A DNA stretch of 55,553 bases from Terriglobia bacterium (GTDB lineage: Bacteria > Acidobacteriota > Polarisedimenticolia > Polarisedimenticolales > JAIQFR01). Each line of letters opens with the position of its first letter. Position 1 is the first letter of the stretch. Made by a program: the position numbers and the translations under genes. Shown one piece after another: positions 29,210 through 36,740 of the stretch. The notes under the pieces are model-generated. The model had not been told where the DNA came from, made no database searches, and saw nothing but the letters and a program-made list of their open reading frames with translations. The DNA lies in contig JAIQFR010000018.1 in NCBI GenBank assembly GCA_020073205.1, positions 1 through 55,553 of the forward strand, given 5' to 3'.

Positions 29210-30835
29210 ATGGGCACGACAGCGACCGCCGCGCTCGACGCGGGCAGCTACCTCGACGCGGGGCGCCGGCGGGGGATTCTCGGCTGGATCCTCTCCACCG
29301 ACCACAAGAGGATCGCGATCCTCTACCTCGCCTGCATGGTGTCGTTCTTCTTCGTCGGGGTCGCGCTGGGCGTGACGATGCGGCTCGTGGCGCTGAGCAT
29401 GAACCCGACGATGATCGCGCCCCAGACCTACAACGCCCTGTTCACCGTCCACGGCGTGATCATGATCTTCCTGTTCGTGATTCCGGGGCTGTCGGCGGTG
29501 TTCGGGAACTTCTTCCTCCCGATCCTGATCGGCGCGCGCGACGTCGCGTTCCCCCGCCTGAACCTCGCCTCCTGGTACTTCTTCGTCGCCGGCGCCCTGC
29601 TCGCGATCGCGTCGCTCTTCACCGGAAGCGGCCCGCCCGACACCGGGTGGACCTTCTACGCCCCCTACAGCCTGAGGACCGGCACCAACGTGACGCTGGC
29701 GGTGTTCGCGGTGTTCATCCTCGGCTTCTCCTCGATCCTCACCGGGCTCAACTTCATCACCACCGTCCACCGCATGCGGGCGCCGGGGATGACGTTCTTC
29801 AGGATGCCCCTGTTCGTCTGGTCGGTGTACGCCACCGGCTGGATCCAGGTCCTCGCGACCCCGATCCTCGGGATCACGCTCCTCCTGGTGATGCTCGAGC
29901 GGATCTTCGGCATCGGGGTGTTCGACCCCGCCAAGGGCGGGGACCCGATCCTCTACCAGCACCTGTTCTGGATCTACTCGCACCCCGCCGTCTACATCAT
30001 GATCCTGCCGGCCATGGGCGCCGTCTCCGAGGTCATCCCGACGCACGCCCACAGGGCGGCCTTCGGCTACAAGGCGATCGCGTACTCCTCGATCGCGATC
30101 GCGGGGGTGGGGTCCCTGGTCTGGGCGCACCACATGTTCACCAGCGGCATGAGCGAGACGGCCAACATGGTGTTCTCGCTCCTCACGTTCCTGGTGGCGA
30201 TCCCCAGCGCGATCAAGGTGTTCAACTGGACCGCGACCCTCTACAAGGGTTCCATCGACCTGTCTCCCGCGATGCTCTTCGCGCTGACCTTCGTTTTCCT
30301 GTTCTCCATCGGCGGGCTGACCGGGATCATCCAGGGGGCGCTCGCGGTGAACGTCCACCTGCACGACACCTACTGGATCGTGGGGCACTTCCATTACGTG
30401 ATGTTCGGCGGGACCGGGATGGCCTTCTTCGCGGCGCTCCTCCACTGGTTCCCGAAGATGTTCGGGAGGACGTACAACCGGAAGGTGGCGACGTTCGCCT
30501 GGTTCCCGATCTTCATCGGCTTCAACATGCTCTACTTCACCATGCTGGTCCTCGGGTGGATGGGGATGCCGCGGCGCTACTTCCAGCACCTGCCGCAGTT
30601 CCACACCGGCCACGTGGTGGCGACGGTCGGCTCGTGGCTCCTCGCGTCGGGGCTCCTCATCCTCTTCGGCAACTTCGTGGTCGCGCTCTTCCGCGGCGGG
30701 AAGGCGACGGCCAACCCGTGGGGGGGGGTGACCCTCGAGTGGACGATCCCGTCGCCGCCGCCCGTGGAGAACTTCCACGAGATCCCGACGATCACAGGCG
30801 GGCCGTACGTGTTCAATCCGGGGAAGGGGAGATGA
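29210..30835 (+). CDS. ctaD: Cytochrome c oxidase subunit I, A2-type heme-copper oxidase
   Basis: 541 residues with 12 expected membrane helices, the catalytic subunit that reduces O2 and pumps protons. Visible signatures: TVHGVIMIFLFVIPGLSAVFGNFFLP in helix II, a CuB-site motif YSHPAVYIMILP near residue 256 with the His-Tyr pair, WAHHMFTSGM for the two other CuB histidines, and HFHYVMFGGTGMAF for heme ligands. YSHP in place of GHPEV marks the A2 subtype found in caa3 oxidases such as those of Thermus and Rhodothermus. GAGGAGGGG precedes the ATG. The stop overlaps ctaE. Confidence 0.95.
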   Translation: MGTTATAALDAGSYLDAGRRRGILGWILSTDHKRIAILYLACMVSFFFVGVALGVTMRLVALSMNPTMIAPQTYNALFTVHGVIMIFLFVIPGLSAVFGNFFLPILIGARDVAFPRLNLASWYFFVAGALLAIASLFTGSGPPDTGWTFYAPYSLRTGTNVTLAVFAVFILGFSSILTGLNFITTVHRMRAPGMTFFRMPLFVWSVYATGWIQVLATPILGITLLLVMLERIFGIGVFDPAKGGDPILYQHLFWIYSHPAVYIMILPAMGAVSEVIPTHAHRAAFGYKAIAYSSIAIAGVGSLVWAHHMFTSGMSETANMVFSLLTFLVAIPSAIKVFNWTATLYKGSIDLSPAMLFALTFVFLFSIGGLTGIIQGALAVNVHLHDTYWIVGHFHYVMFGGTGMAFFAALLHWFPKMFGRTYNRKVATFAWFPIFIGFNMLYFTMLVLGWMGMPRRYFQHLPQFHTGHVVATVGSWLLASGLLILFGNFVVALFRGGKATANPWGGVTLEWTIPSPPPVENFHEIPTITGGPYVFNPGKGR

Positions 30836-31452
30836 CCGGGAGGGAGACCGCCGCCGAGGCGCCGCACCGGGACTACCAGGGCGCGAAGATCGGGATGTGG
30901 CTCTTCGTGTTCACGGAGCTGATCCTATTCGGGGGGCTGTTCCTCCTGTACTCCGCCTACCGGATGAAGTACCCGCACGAGTTCCACGAGGGGGGGCAGG
31001 AGCTGAACGTGGTGATCGGCGTCGCCAACACCCTCGTCCTCCTGACCAGCAGCCTGACCGTCGCGATGTCGATCACCGCCGTCCAGAAGGGGGCGAAGCG
31101 CCAGGCGCAGCTCCTCCTCTCGGCCACGCTCCTCTTGGCCGCCGTCTTCCTCGTGGACAAGTACGTCGAGTGGAGCGCCGAGATCGGCCGCGGGATGTAC
31201 CCGAACGGGGCCGAGCTCTTGAAGCGCCCCCCCGGATCGAACCTGTTCTTCGGCCTCTACTTCACCATGACCGGCCTGCACGGGGTCCACGTCCTGGCGG
31301 GGATCGGCGTCCTCGGAGCGATGCTCTACCTCGTGACGAGGGACCGGATCACGAGCGACGACTACGTGAAGCTGGAGAACGCGGGGCTCTACTGGCACCT
31401 GGTGGACGTCATCTGGATATTCCTCCTGCCGCTGTTCTACCTGGCGGCGTGA
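30832..31452 (+). CDS. ctaE: Cytochrome c oxidase subunit III
   Basis: 206 residues with five membrane helices. IGMWLFVFTELILFGGLFLLY at the N-terminus and FFGLYFTMTGLHGVHVLAGI plus the C-terminal GLYWHLVDVIWIFLLPLFYL are the standard subunit III signatures, with the Trp-His-x-Val-Asp motif intact. It is the short form without the first two helices of mitochondrial COX3. It stabilises subunit I and its proton path. ATG overlaps the ctaD stop (ATGA). The open frame to 29647 is a shadow of ctaD. Confidence 0.94.
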   Translation: MTGRETAAEAPHRDYQGAKIGMWLFVFTELILFGGLFLLYSAYRMKYPHEFHEGGQELNVVIGVANTLVLLTSSLTVAMSITAVQKGAKRQAQLLLSATLLLAAVFLVDKYVEWSAEIGRGMYPNGAELLKRPPGSNLFFGLYFTMTGLHGVHVLAGIGVLGAMLYLVTRDRITSDDYVKLENAGLYWHLVDVIWIFLLPLFYLAA

Positions 31453-31462
31453 GGAGGGCGCG

Positions 31463-31753
31463 ATGGAGCACCCGACCGGACACGTCATCCCGTACCCGAC
31501 GCTCCTCAGGGTGTGGGGGGCGCTGGTCGTCCTGACGGCGATCCTGGTCTTCGTCAGCCGGGCGTTCCACGAGGCCCTGTCCGTCCCGGCGATGCTGACG
31601 ATCACCCCTCTCAAGGCGGGGCTGGTCTTCTACTTCTTCATGCACCTCAAGTACGAGGGACTGCTCCTCAAGACGATGCTGCTCGTGGCCCTCGGCACGC
31701 TGCTCATCTTCCTGGGGCTGCTGTTCTCGGACGTCCTGGTGCGCTTCGCCTGA
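31463..31753 (+). CDS. ctaF: Cytochrome c oxidase subunit IV (prokaryotic, COX4_pro type)
   Basis: 96 residues with three hydrophobic helices. The family segment ITPLKAGLVFYFFMHLKYEGLLLKTMLLVAL is clear and matches prokaryotic subunit IV, a small membrane subunit of caa3-type oxidases. It begins 10 nt after ctaE, with GAGGAGGG before the ATG, and ends 8 nt before the ctaC GTG. In other caa3 operons this gene also sits next to ctaE. Confidence 0.88.
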   Translation: MEHPTGHVIPYPTLLRVWGALVVLTAILVFVSRAFHEALSVPAMLTITPLKAGLVFYFFMHLKYEGLLLKTMLLVALGTLLIFLGLLFSDVLVRFA

Positions 31754-31761
31754 GGAGCAAG

Positions 31762-32721
31762 GTGCCCTTCGACCCGCACGCCGCCGGCATCGTGGAGAGG
31801 GTGGACACCATTTTCCTGGCCATCCTCGCCCTCTGCGTGCTGTTCCTCGTCGGCATCACGGCGACGATGGTCTACTTCGTGATCCGCTACGCCAGGAAGC
31901 GCAACCCGGTGGGAGAGGACATCGAGGGGCACGCCTGGCTCGAGGTGACGTGGACCGTCATCCCCCTCGCCCTCTTCATGGGGATGTTCTACTTCGGCTG
32001 GACGAACTTCGAGTACATGCGCAACCCTCCGCGCGACGCGATGGTGGTTTTGGGGACGGGCCGGCAGTGGGCCTGGAGCTTCAAGTACCCGAGCGGGCGG
32101 ATCACGGACGAGCTGTACGTGGCCCTGGGCGAGCCGGTTCGCGTCGAGGTGCGCTCGCTCGACGTGATCCACGGGTTCTACATCCCGGCGTTCCGAGTCA
32201 AGGTGGACGCGGTTCCGGGGAAGAACAACTTCCTCTGGTTCACCCCGGAGGCCCCCGGCACGTTCGACATCCAGTGCACGGTGATATGCGGCGTGAACCA
32301 CTCGTTCATGCTCTCGAAGGTCCACGTCCTGAGCGTTCCCGAATTCAAGAAGTGGTACTTCGCCGACGAGAACGCACCGCCGCCCGGGAAGGAACCGGCC
32401 GCGGCGAAGGAAGCCGCCGGCGGCGCGCCGGGCCTCGCGTCCGCGCGCGCCGTCCTGGACTCGAACCTCTGCCTCTCCTGCCACTCCGTGGACGGGACGC
32501 CGATGGTGGGGCCGACGTTCAAGGGGCTCTACGGCGCCAAGCGGCTCGTGGTGGCGCGCGGCCGGACGACCGAGGTCGTCGCCGACGACGCGTACCTGAG
32601 GCGCGCGATCCTGGATCCCGCCGCCGAGATCGTGAAGGGGTACCCGGCCGCGATGGACCCGGCCGCCCTCACGGACCGGGAGATCGAGGACGTCATCGCG
32701 TACCTGAAGACCCTGAGGTGA
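31762..32721 (+). CDS. ctaC: Cytochrome c oxidase subunit II with fused cytochrome c domain (caa3)
   Basis: 319 residues. Two N-terminal membrane helices (IFLAILALCVLFLVGITATMVYF; LEVTWTVIPLALFMGMFYF) hold a cupredoxin domain. The CuA ligands are visible: Cys172, Cys176, His180 and Met183 in CTVICGVNHSFM, with an upstream VIHGFYIP His. A linker of Ala/Pro/Lys leads to a cytochrome c domain with heme site CLSCH (237-241) and a C-terminal helix. Fusion of heme c to subunit II defines caa3 oxidases. GTG 31762 has GGAG 5 nt upstream. No secretory signal is cleaved in an obvious way. Confidence 0.94.
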   Translation: MPFDPHAAGIVERVDTIFLAILALCVLFLVGITATMVYFVIRYARKRNPVGEDIEGHAWLEVTWTVIPLALFMGMFYFGWTNFEYMRNPPRDAMVVLGTGRQWAWSFKYPSGRITDELYVALGEPVRVEVRSLDVIHGFYIPAFRVKVDAVPGKNNFLWFTPEAPGTFDIQCTVICGVNHSFMLSKVHVLSVPEFKKWYFADENAPPPGKEPAAAKEAAGGAPGLASARAVLDSNLCLSCHSVDGTPMVGPTFKGLYGAKRLVVARGRTTEVVADDAYLRRAILDPAAEIVKGYPAAMDPAALTDREIEDVIAYLKTLR

Positions 32722-32725
32722 TCCC

Positions 32726-33643
32726 GTGCCCCTGAGCCTCGCGGTCGCCCGTCCCCTCGAGCCGGCGGCGCTCGCTCGCGCGCTCGCGGTGCTGACCAAG
32801 ATCCGGATCGCGAGCCTCTCCACGCTGTCGGCGGCCACCGGCTACGCGGTCTTCGCGCGAGGGCTCGGATGGGGCGTGCTGTCCGCCTGCGGCGGCACGC
32901 TCTTGCTCTCCGCCGGCGCCTCGGTCCTGAACGAGTGGCAGGAGCGGGAGGCCGACGGCCGCATGGAGCGGACCCGCGCGCGACCCCTCCCCGCCGGCGT
33001 CCTGGCGCCGGCCGCGGCGCTCGTCTTCTCGGCGCTCCTCATCAGCTCGGGCTTCGCCCTCCTGCTGGCGGCGCACGGCATCGCGACCTCGCTCCTCGGG
33101 CTCCTCGCGGTGGCCTGGTACAACGGGATCTATACGCCGCTCAAGCGGGTGACCGCCCTGGCCGTCGTCCCGGGCGCGTTCATCGGAGCGCTGCCGCCCG
33201 CGATCGGCTGGACGGCCGCCGGAGGGAGCCCCGCCGACCCGCGGATCCTGTGCCTGTCGTTCTTCTTCTTCGTCTGGCAGATCCCTCACTTCTGGCTCCT
33301 CCTCCTCCTGTTCGGCCGGGACTACGAGCGCGGCGGATTCCCGACCCTGACGGCGCTCCTCAGCCGGCGGCGGCTCGCGCGGCTGACCTTCGTCTGGATG
33401 ATCACGACGGCCGCGTCCTCCCTCCTGCTCCCGCTCTACGGCCTCACGTCGTCGCCGCCCGTCGTCCTCGGCCTCGCGGCCTCCGCGCTCTTCCTGGGAG
33501 GGCTCGGCGCCTACGTCCTCCGCGGCGGCGGAGAGACCCGGTCGCTCTGGCGCGCGTTCCACGGGATCAACGCCTACGCGCTGGCGGTGATGCTGCTGCT
33601 GGCCGTCGATCCGTACCTGGCCCGATGGGCCTGGTGGAGCTGA
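32726..33643 (+). CDS. ctaB: Protoheme IX farnesyltransferase (heme O synthase)
   Basis: 305 residues, UbiA superfamily, about nine membrane helices. The prenyl-diphosphate/Mg site NEWQEREADGRMERTRARPLP is the characteristic N-x3-D-type motif of heme O synthases, and LYGLTS plus PHFWLLLLLFGRDY forms the second conserved loop. It converts heme B to heme O, the precursor of the heme A used by CtaD. No ctaA (heme O to heme A) gene is seen in this window. GTG start 4 nt after ctaC. It closes the cluster; the next gene runs the other way. Confidence 0.93.
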   Translation: MPLSLAVARPLEPAALARALAVLTKIRIASLSTLSAATGYAVFARGLGWGVLSACGGTLLLSAGASVLNEWQEREADGRMERTRARPLPAGVLAPAAALVFSALLISSGFALLLAAHGIATSLLGLLAVAWYNGIYTPLKRVTALAVVPGAFIGALPPAIGWTAAGGSPADPRILCLSFFFFVWQIPHFWLLLLLFGRDYERGGFPTLTALLSRRRLARLTFVWMITTAASSLLLPLYGLTSSPPVVLGLAASALFLGGLGAYVLRGGGETRSLWRAFHGINAYALAVMLLLAVDPYLARWAWWS

Positions 33644-33684
33644 AGGGCGGCGCGAACGGAGCCCGCGCCGGGGCGCCTTCGACC

Positions 33685-34884
33685 TCAGCGAGCCTCGGGG
33701 AGCCGTCCGCGGAGGTCGGCGGGGCGGAACGGACCCGGCTCGGCGATCAGGCGGCGCGCCGCCTCGACCTGCTCCCAGACGTTCCAGAGGAGCACCCCTC
33801 GGACGCGGCCGCTCCTCAGGTAGTACACCACTCCCTCGCGGTGCGGCTCCTTCCAGTCCGCGACGATCTCGAGGCGCGAGTCGATCTCGCCGACGGCCTC
33901 GTACCCCAGCTCGAAGAGGTCCGAGTAGAAGAAGGGGAGGTGGCGGTAGGGCTCCCCCGATCCTGCCATGGCGCGGCCGGCGGCTCGTCCCATGGTGTTG
34001 GCGTTGTCCTCGTGCTCGACGCGGATCCGCTTGCCCAGCACGGGGCTGTGGAAGGACGCCACGTCGCCCGCCGCGTAAATGTCCCCGTGGCTCGTCCGCA
34101 GCGTCTCGTCCACGACGATCCCGCCGTCCACTTCGAGACCCGCGGCCTGCGCCAGCTCGACGAGCGGGCGGATGCCGATGCCCGCCACGACGCCGTCCAC
34201 CCCGATCGCCTGCCGTATCGGGCTGCCCGCAGGGTGGACCTCGAGGGAGAGGCGATCTCCTTGCGGCTCCAACCGTGCGGCCGTCTGCCCCGGAAGCACG
34301 GTGACCCCCTTCCCGGCGTAGAAGGAGTTGAGGAACAGGCCCAGGTCGTGCGGGAACACGCGGGCCCCGATGGTCTCCTGGGGGAAGATCATCGTCACGT
34401 CCTTCCCGTTCATGGCCAGGGCGGCGGCGATCTCGGAACCGATGAATCCTCCGCCGATCACGGCGAAGCGCCGCCCCCGATCCGCCAGCGCGCGAAGCTC
34501 GCGGTAGTCCTGAAGCGTGCGGAAGTAGTTGATCCGGTCGCCGCCGAACGGGAGGCGACGGGGCGCCCCTCCCGTGGCCAGGAGCAGCTTGTCGAACGTG
34601 TGGACCGCCCCGGCGTCGTCGGTCGCGCTCTTCGATCCCGGGTCGAGCGAGACCACCGTGCGGCCGAGGTGGAACCCGACCTCGAGCCCCTCGGTGTCTC
34701 GCCACACGCTCTCGACCGGCTTGTCCTTCCAGAGTCCCTTCGAAAGAGGCGGGCGGTCGTAGGGCGGGTCGGGCTCGGTGCCGAACAGGGCGACGGAGCC
34801 TTCGCGGTCCGCCTCGCGAATGCCGTGGATCGCGGCCTCGCCGGCCATACCTCCACCGACGATCAGGTACCTGGCATGCGGCAT
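33685..34884 (-). CDS. FAD/NAD-dependent oxidoreductase (ferredoxin reductase-like)
   Basis: 399 residues from ATG 34884 (GGAG upstream); the frame reaches 34932 without a ribosome site. FAD-binding YLIVGGGMAGEAAIHGIRE at the N-terminus, PPYDRPPLSKGL as in rubredoxin/ferredoxin reductases, an NAD-binding RRFAVIGGGFIGSEIAAAL in the middle, and GDIYAAGDVASF before the C-terminal dimer domain. It resembles AIF/BphA4-type reductases that pass electrons from NAD(P)H to a ferredoxin or other acceptor. No partner ferredoxin is adjacent. The gene is convergent with ctaB. Confidence 0.9.
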   Translation of the reverse strand: MPHARYLIVGGGMAGEAAIHGIREADREGSVALFGTEPDPPYDRPPLSKGLWKDKPVESVWRDTEGLEVGFHLGRTVVSLDPGSKSATDDAGAVHTFDKLLLATGGAPRRLPFGGDRINYFRTLQDYRELRALADRGRRFAVIGGGFIGSEIAAALAMNGKDVTMIFPQETIGARVFPHDLGLFLNSFYAGKGVTVLPGQTAARLEPQGDRLSLEVHPAGSPIRQAIGVDGVVAGIGIRPLVELAQAAGLEVDGGIVVDETLRTSHGDIYAAGDVASFHSPVLGKRIRVEHEDNANTMGRAAGRAMAGSGEPYRHLPFFYSDLFELGYEAVGEIDSRLEIVADWKEPHREGVVYYLRSGRVRGVLLWNVWEQVEAARRLIAEPGPFRPADLRGRLPEAR

Positions 34885-35026
34885 GTCGCTCTCCTCATCG
34901 TGCCGCCGTCGCCGCGGCCCCGCCCGGTCCACTGGGACGTGACGCGCAACATTCTAGTCACGTTCGGGGGATCGCGCAGCCGCGCCCTATCGGCGGTAGT
35001 ACCCTTGGCGCGGAGGTGACCGACCG

Positions 35027-35536
35027 ATGCGATCCACGGGGCCGATCCACCGCCTCCTCGCCATGGACCACGCGAGGCTCGACGTCCTGCTCACGCGCGC
35101 GTCGCCGCCGTCCGGCGGGATGGATCTCGCGTCCTTCGCCCTGTTCCGGGCCGGGATCCTCCGCCACATCGGCATGGAGGAGAAGGTGCTCCTGCAGGAG
35201 GGCCGGCGCGCGAACGGCGGGGAGCCGCTCACGCTGGCGAGCCGCCTGCGCATCGACCACGGCGCGATCGCGATCCTGCTCGTGCCGAGCCCGACCCCCG
35301 GGATCGTCTCCGAGATCCGGTCGATCCTCGCGGGACACAACGAGGTCGAGGAAGGCCCGGGCGGCTTCTACGAGGTCTCCGACCGGCTGCTCGCCCCGAG
35401 CGTCGAAGCGGTGCTCGAGCGGCTCCGGACCTTCCCCGAGGTGAAGCTCGCGCCGCACGTCGACGGGCCGCGCGTGATTCGAACCGCGGAGGAGGCGCTC
35501 CGGGTGTCGGGCCGCCAGCGTCCGCGGCGCAGTTGA
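35027..35536 (+). CDS. Hemerythrin-like HHE domain protein
   Basis: 169 residues, cytoplasmic, no signal. Iron-ligand candidates follow the HHE pattern: His in AMDHARLDVLL, HxxxE in RHIGMEEKVLL, His in RIDHGAIAIL and HxxxE in AGHNEVEEG. Such four-helix bundles bind a di-iron centre for O2, NO or redox sensing. The C-terminal 45 residues are less conserved and end in a basic GRQRPRRS. The neighbours (thioredoxin-fold protein, MsrA, reductase) suggest a role in oxidative or nitrosative stress, which is inference only. Confidence 0.82.
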   Translation: MRSTGPIHRLLAMDHARLDVLLTRASPPSGGMDLASFALFRAGILRHIGMEEKVLLQEGRRANGGEPLTLASRLRIDHGAIAILLVPSPTPGIVSEIRSILAGHNEVEEGPGGFYEVSDRLLAPSVEAVLERLRTFPEVKLAPHVDGPRVIRTAEEALRVSGRQRPRRS

Positions 35537-35551
35537 CACGTGGCCGCCAGG

Positions 35552-35579
35552 TTGCGAGACGATTGAGGATGGATATACT
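35552..35579 (+). promoter_or_regulatory. Sigma70-like promoter candidate for the thioredoxin-fold/msrA pair
   Basis: TTGCGA (35552-35557, 4 of 6) and TATACT (35574-35579, 5 of 6) are separated by 16 nt, 56 nt ahead of the ATG at 35635. The -10 box stands out as AT-rich in a very GC-rich gap. An additional TTGACA at 35533-35538 is too far from this -10 box (35 nt) to pair with it. Confidence 0.4.
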
Positions 35580-35634
35580 CCGATTTGGACCGCGCTGATC
35601 GGGGGCATCTCCGCCGGCCCGATGGAGGTGACGG

Positions 35635-36222
35635 ATGGCAGCGACCCCTTCCACGATGCTCGAGCTCGGCAGGCGGGCGGCGGACTTCTCCCTGCCCGAC
35701 ACGGACGGGAAGACCGTCTCGCTCTCCGACTTCGACGGCGCCAAGGCGCTGCTCGTGATGTTCATCTGCAACCATTGCCCGTACGTCAAGCACGTGCAGC
35801 AGGAGCTCGCCGCGCTCGGCAGGGAGTACGGAAAGCGCGGCGCCGCCGTCGTCGCGATCAGCAGCAACGACGTCGCGGCCTACCCGGACGACGCGCCCGA
35901 CAAGATGAAGATCGAGAAGGAGCGGGCCGGCTACACGTTCCCGTACCTCTTCGACGAGAGCCAGGACGTGGCGAAGGCCTACCAGGCCGCCTGCACCCCG
36001 GACTTCTTCGTCTTCGACGGTGGCCGCAAGCTCGTCTACAGGGGCCAGATGGACGAGAGCCGCCCGGGCAACGGCGTCCCCGTGACGGGGAAGGACCTGA
36101 GGGCCGCGCTCGACGCGGTCCTCGCGAGCCGCGAGGTACCGGCCGACCAGAAGCCGAGCATCGGCTGCAACATCAAGTGGCGGGCGGGAAACGAGCCTCG
36201 CACTCAGGCCCGGCCGAAGTGA
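35635..36222 (+). CDS. Thioredoxin-fold peroxiredoxin-like protein
   Basis: 195 residues of the AhpC/TSA-thioredoxin type. ADFSLPDTDGKTVSLSDF leads to the active-site segment VMFICNHCPYVKHVQQEL, where CNHC is the redox motif, and further ISSNDVAAYPDD and a conserved AACTPDFFVFD cis-proline loop. GRMDESRPGNGVPVTGKDLRAAL-like C-terminal features match the family of thioredoxin proteins with CNHCP. No signal peptide, so cytoplasmic. Its TGA overlaps the msrA GTG, suggesting both are made together to repair oxidised proteins. Confidence 0.88.
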   Translation: MAATPSTMLELGRRAADFSLPDTDGKTVSLSDFDGAKALLVMFICNHCPYVKHVQQELAALGREYGKRGAAVVAISSNDVAAYPDDAPDKMKIEKERAGYTFPYLFDESQDVAKAYQAACTPDFFVFDGGRKLVYRGQMDESRPGNGVPVTGKDLRAALDAVLASREVPADQKPSIGCNIKWRAGNEPRTQARPK

Positions 36223-36737
36223 GCGCGGGCGGCGGCAAACCGGCGCCGGCGACCCAGGAAGCATTCTTTGCCGGCGGCTGCTTCTGGGGGGTCGAGTACT
36301 GGCTTCAGAAAGTACCCGGCGTCCTCCGGGTCGAGTCCGGCTACATGGGCGGCCAGGTCGACTCGCCCACGTACGAGCAGGTCTGCACCGGCAGGACGGG
36401 GCACGCGGAGACCGTGCGGGTGGTGTTCGATCCCGCGAAGACGACCTACGAGGCGCTCGCGCGGTTGTTCTTCGAGATCCACGACCCGACCGAGGTCGAC
36501 CGGCAGGGGCCGGACATCGGGCACCAGTACCGCTCCGCCGTGTTCTTCTCTGGCGACGAGCAGCGCCGGATCGCGGAGAAGCTCGTTCTGGAGCTGACGC
36601 GCCGCGGCTACAAGGTCGCGACGCGCGTCGAGCCGGCGGAGACGTTCTGGCGCGCGGAGGACTACCACCAGAGGCACTACGAGCACAAGGGCTCGGTGCC
36701 CTACTGCCACGCCCGCGTCGAGCGGTTCGCGGGCTGA
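36219..36737 (+). CDS. msrA: Peptide-methionine (S)-S-oxide reductase MsrA
   Basis: 172 residues. The active site FFAGGCFWGVEYWLQKVPGV carries the catalytic Cys, and GYMGGQVDSPTYEQVCTGRTGHAE, IHDPTEVDRQGPDIGHQYRS and AEDYHQRHYEH complete the family pattern. It reduces methionine-S-sulfoxide in proteins using thioredoxin. The catalytic residue is an ordinary Cys here, although some bacterial MsrA carry Sec. GTG overlaps the upstream stop as GTGA; the longer frame to 35622 is a shadow of the thioredoxin gene. Confidence 0.93.
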   Translation: MSAGGGKPAPATQEAFFAGGCFWGVEYWLQKVPGVLRVESGYMGGQVDSPTYEQVCTGRTGHAETVRVVFDPAKTTYEALARLFFEIHDPTEVDRQGPDIGHQYRSAVFFSGDEQRRIAEKLVLELTRRGYKVATRVEPAETFWRAEDYHQRHYEHKGSVPYCHARVERFAG

Positions 36738-36740
36738 TCC

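Noticed and set aside
36219-36737. Sec-containing MsrA
   Set aside because: The catalytic codon in GGCFWG is a cysteine codon (tgc) and no in-frame TGA occurs before the stop.
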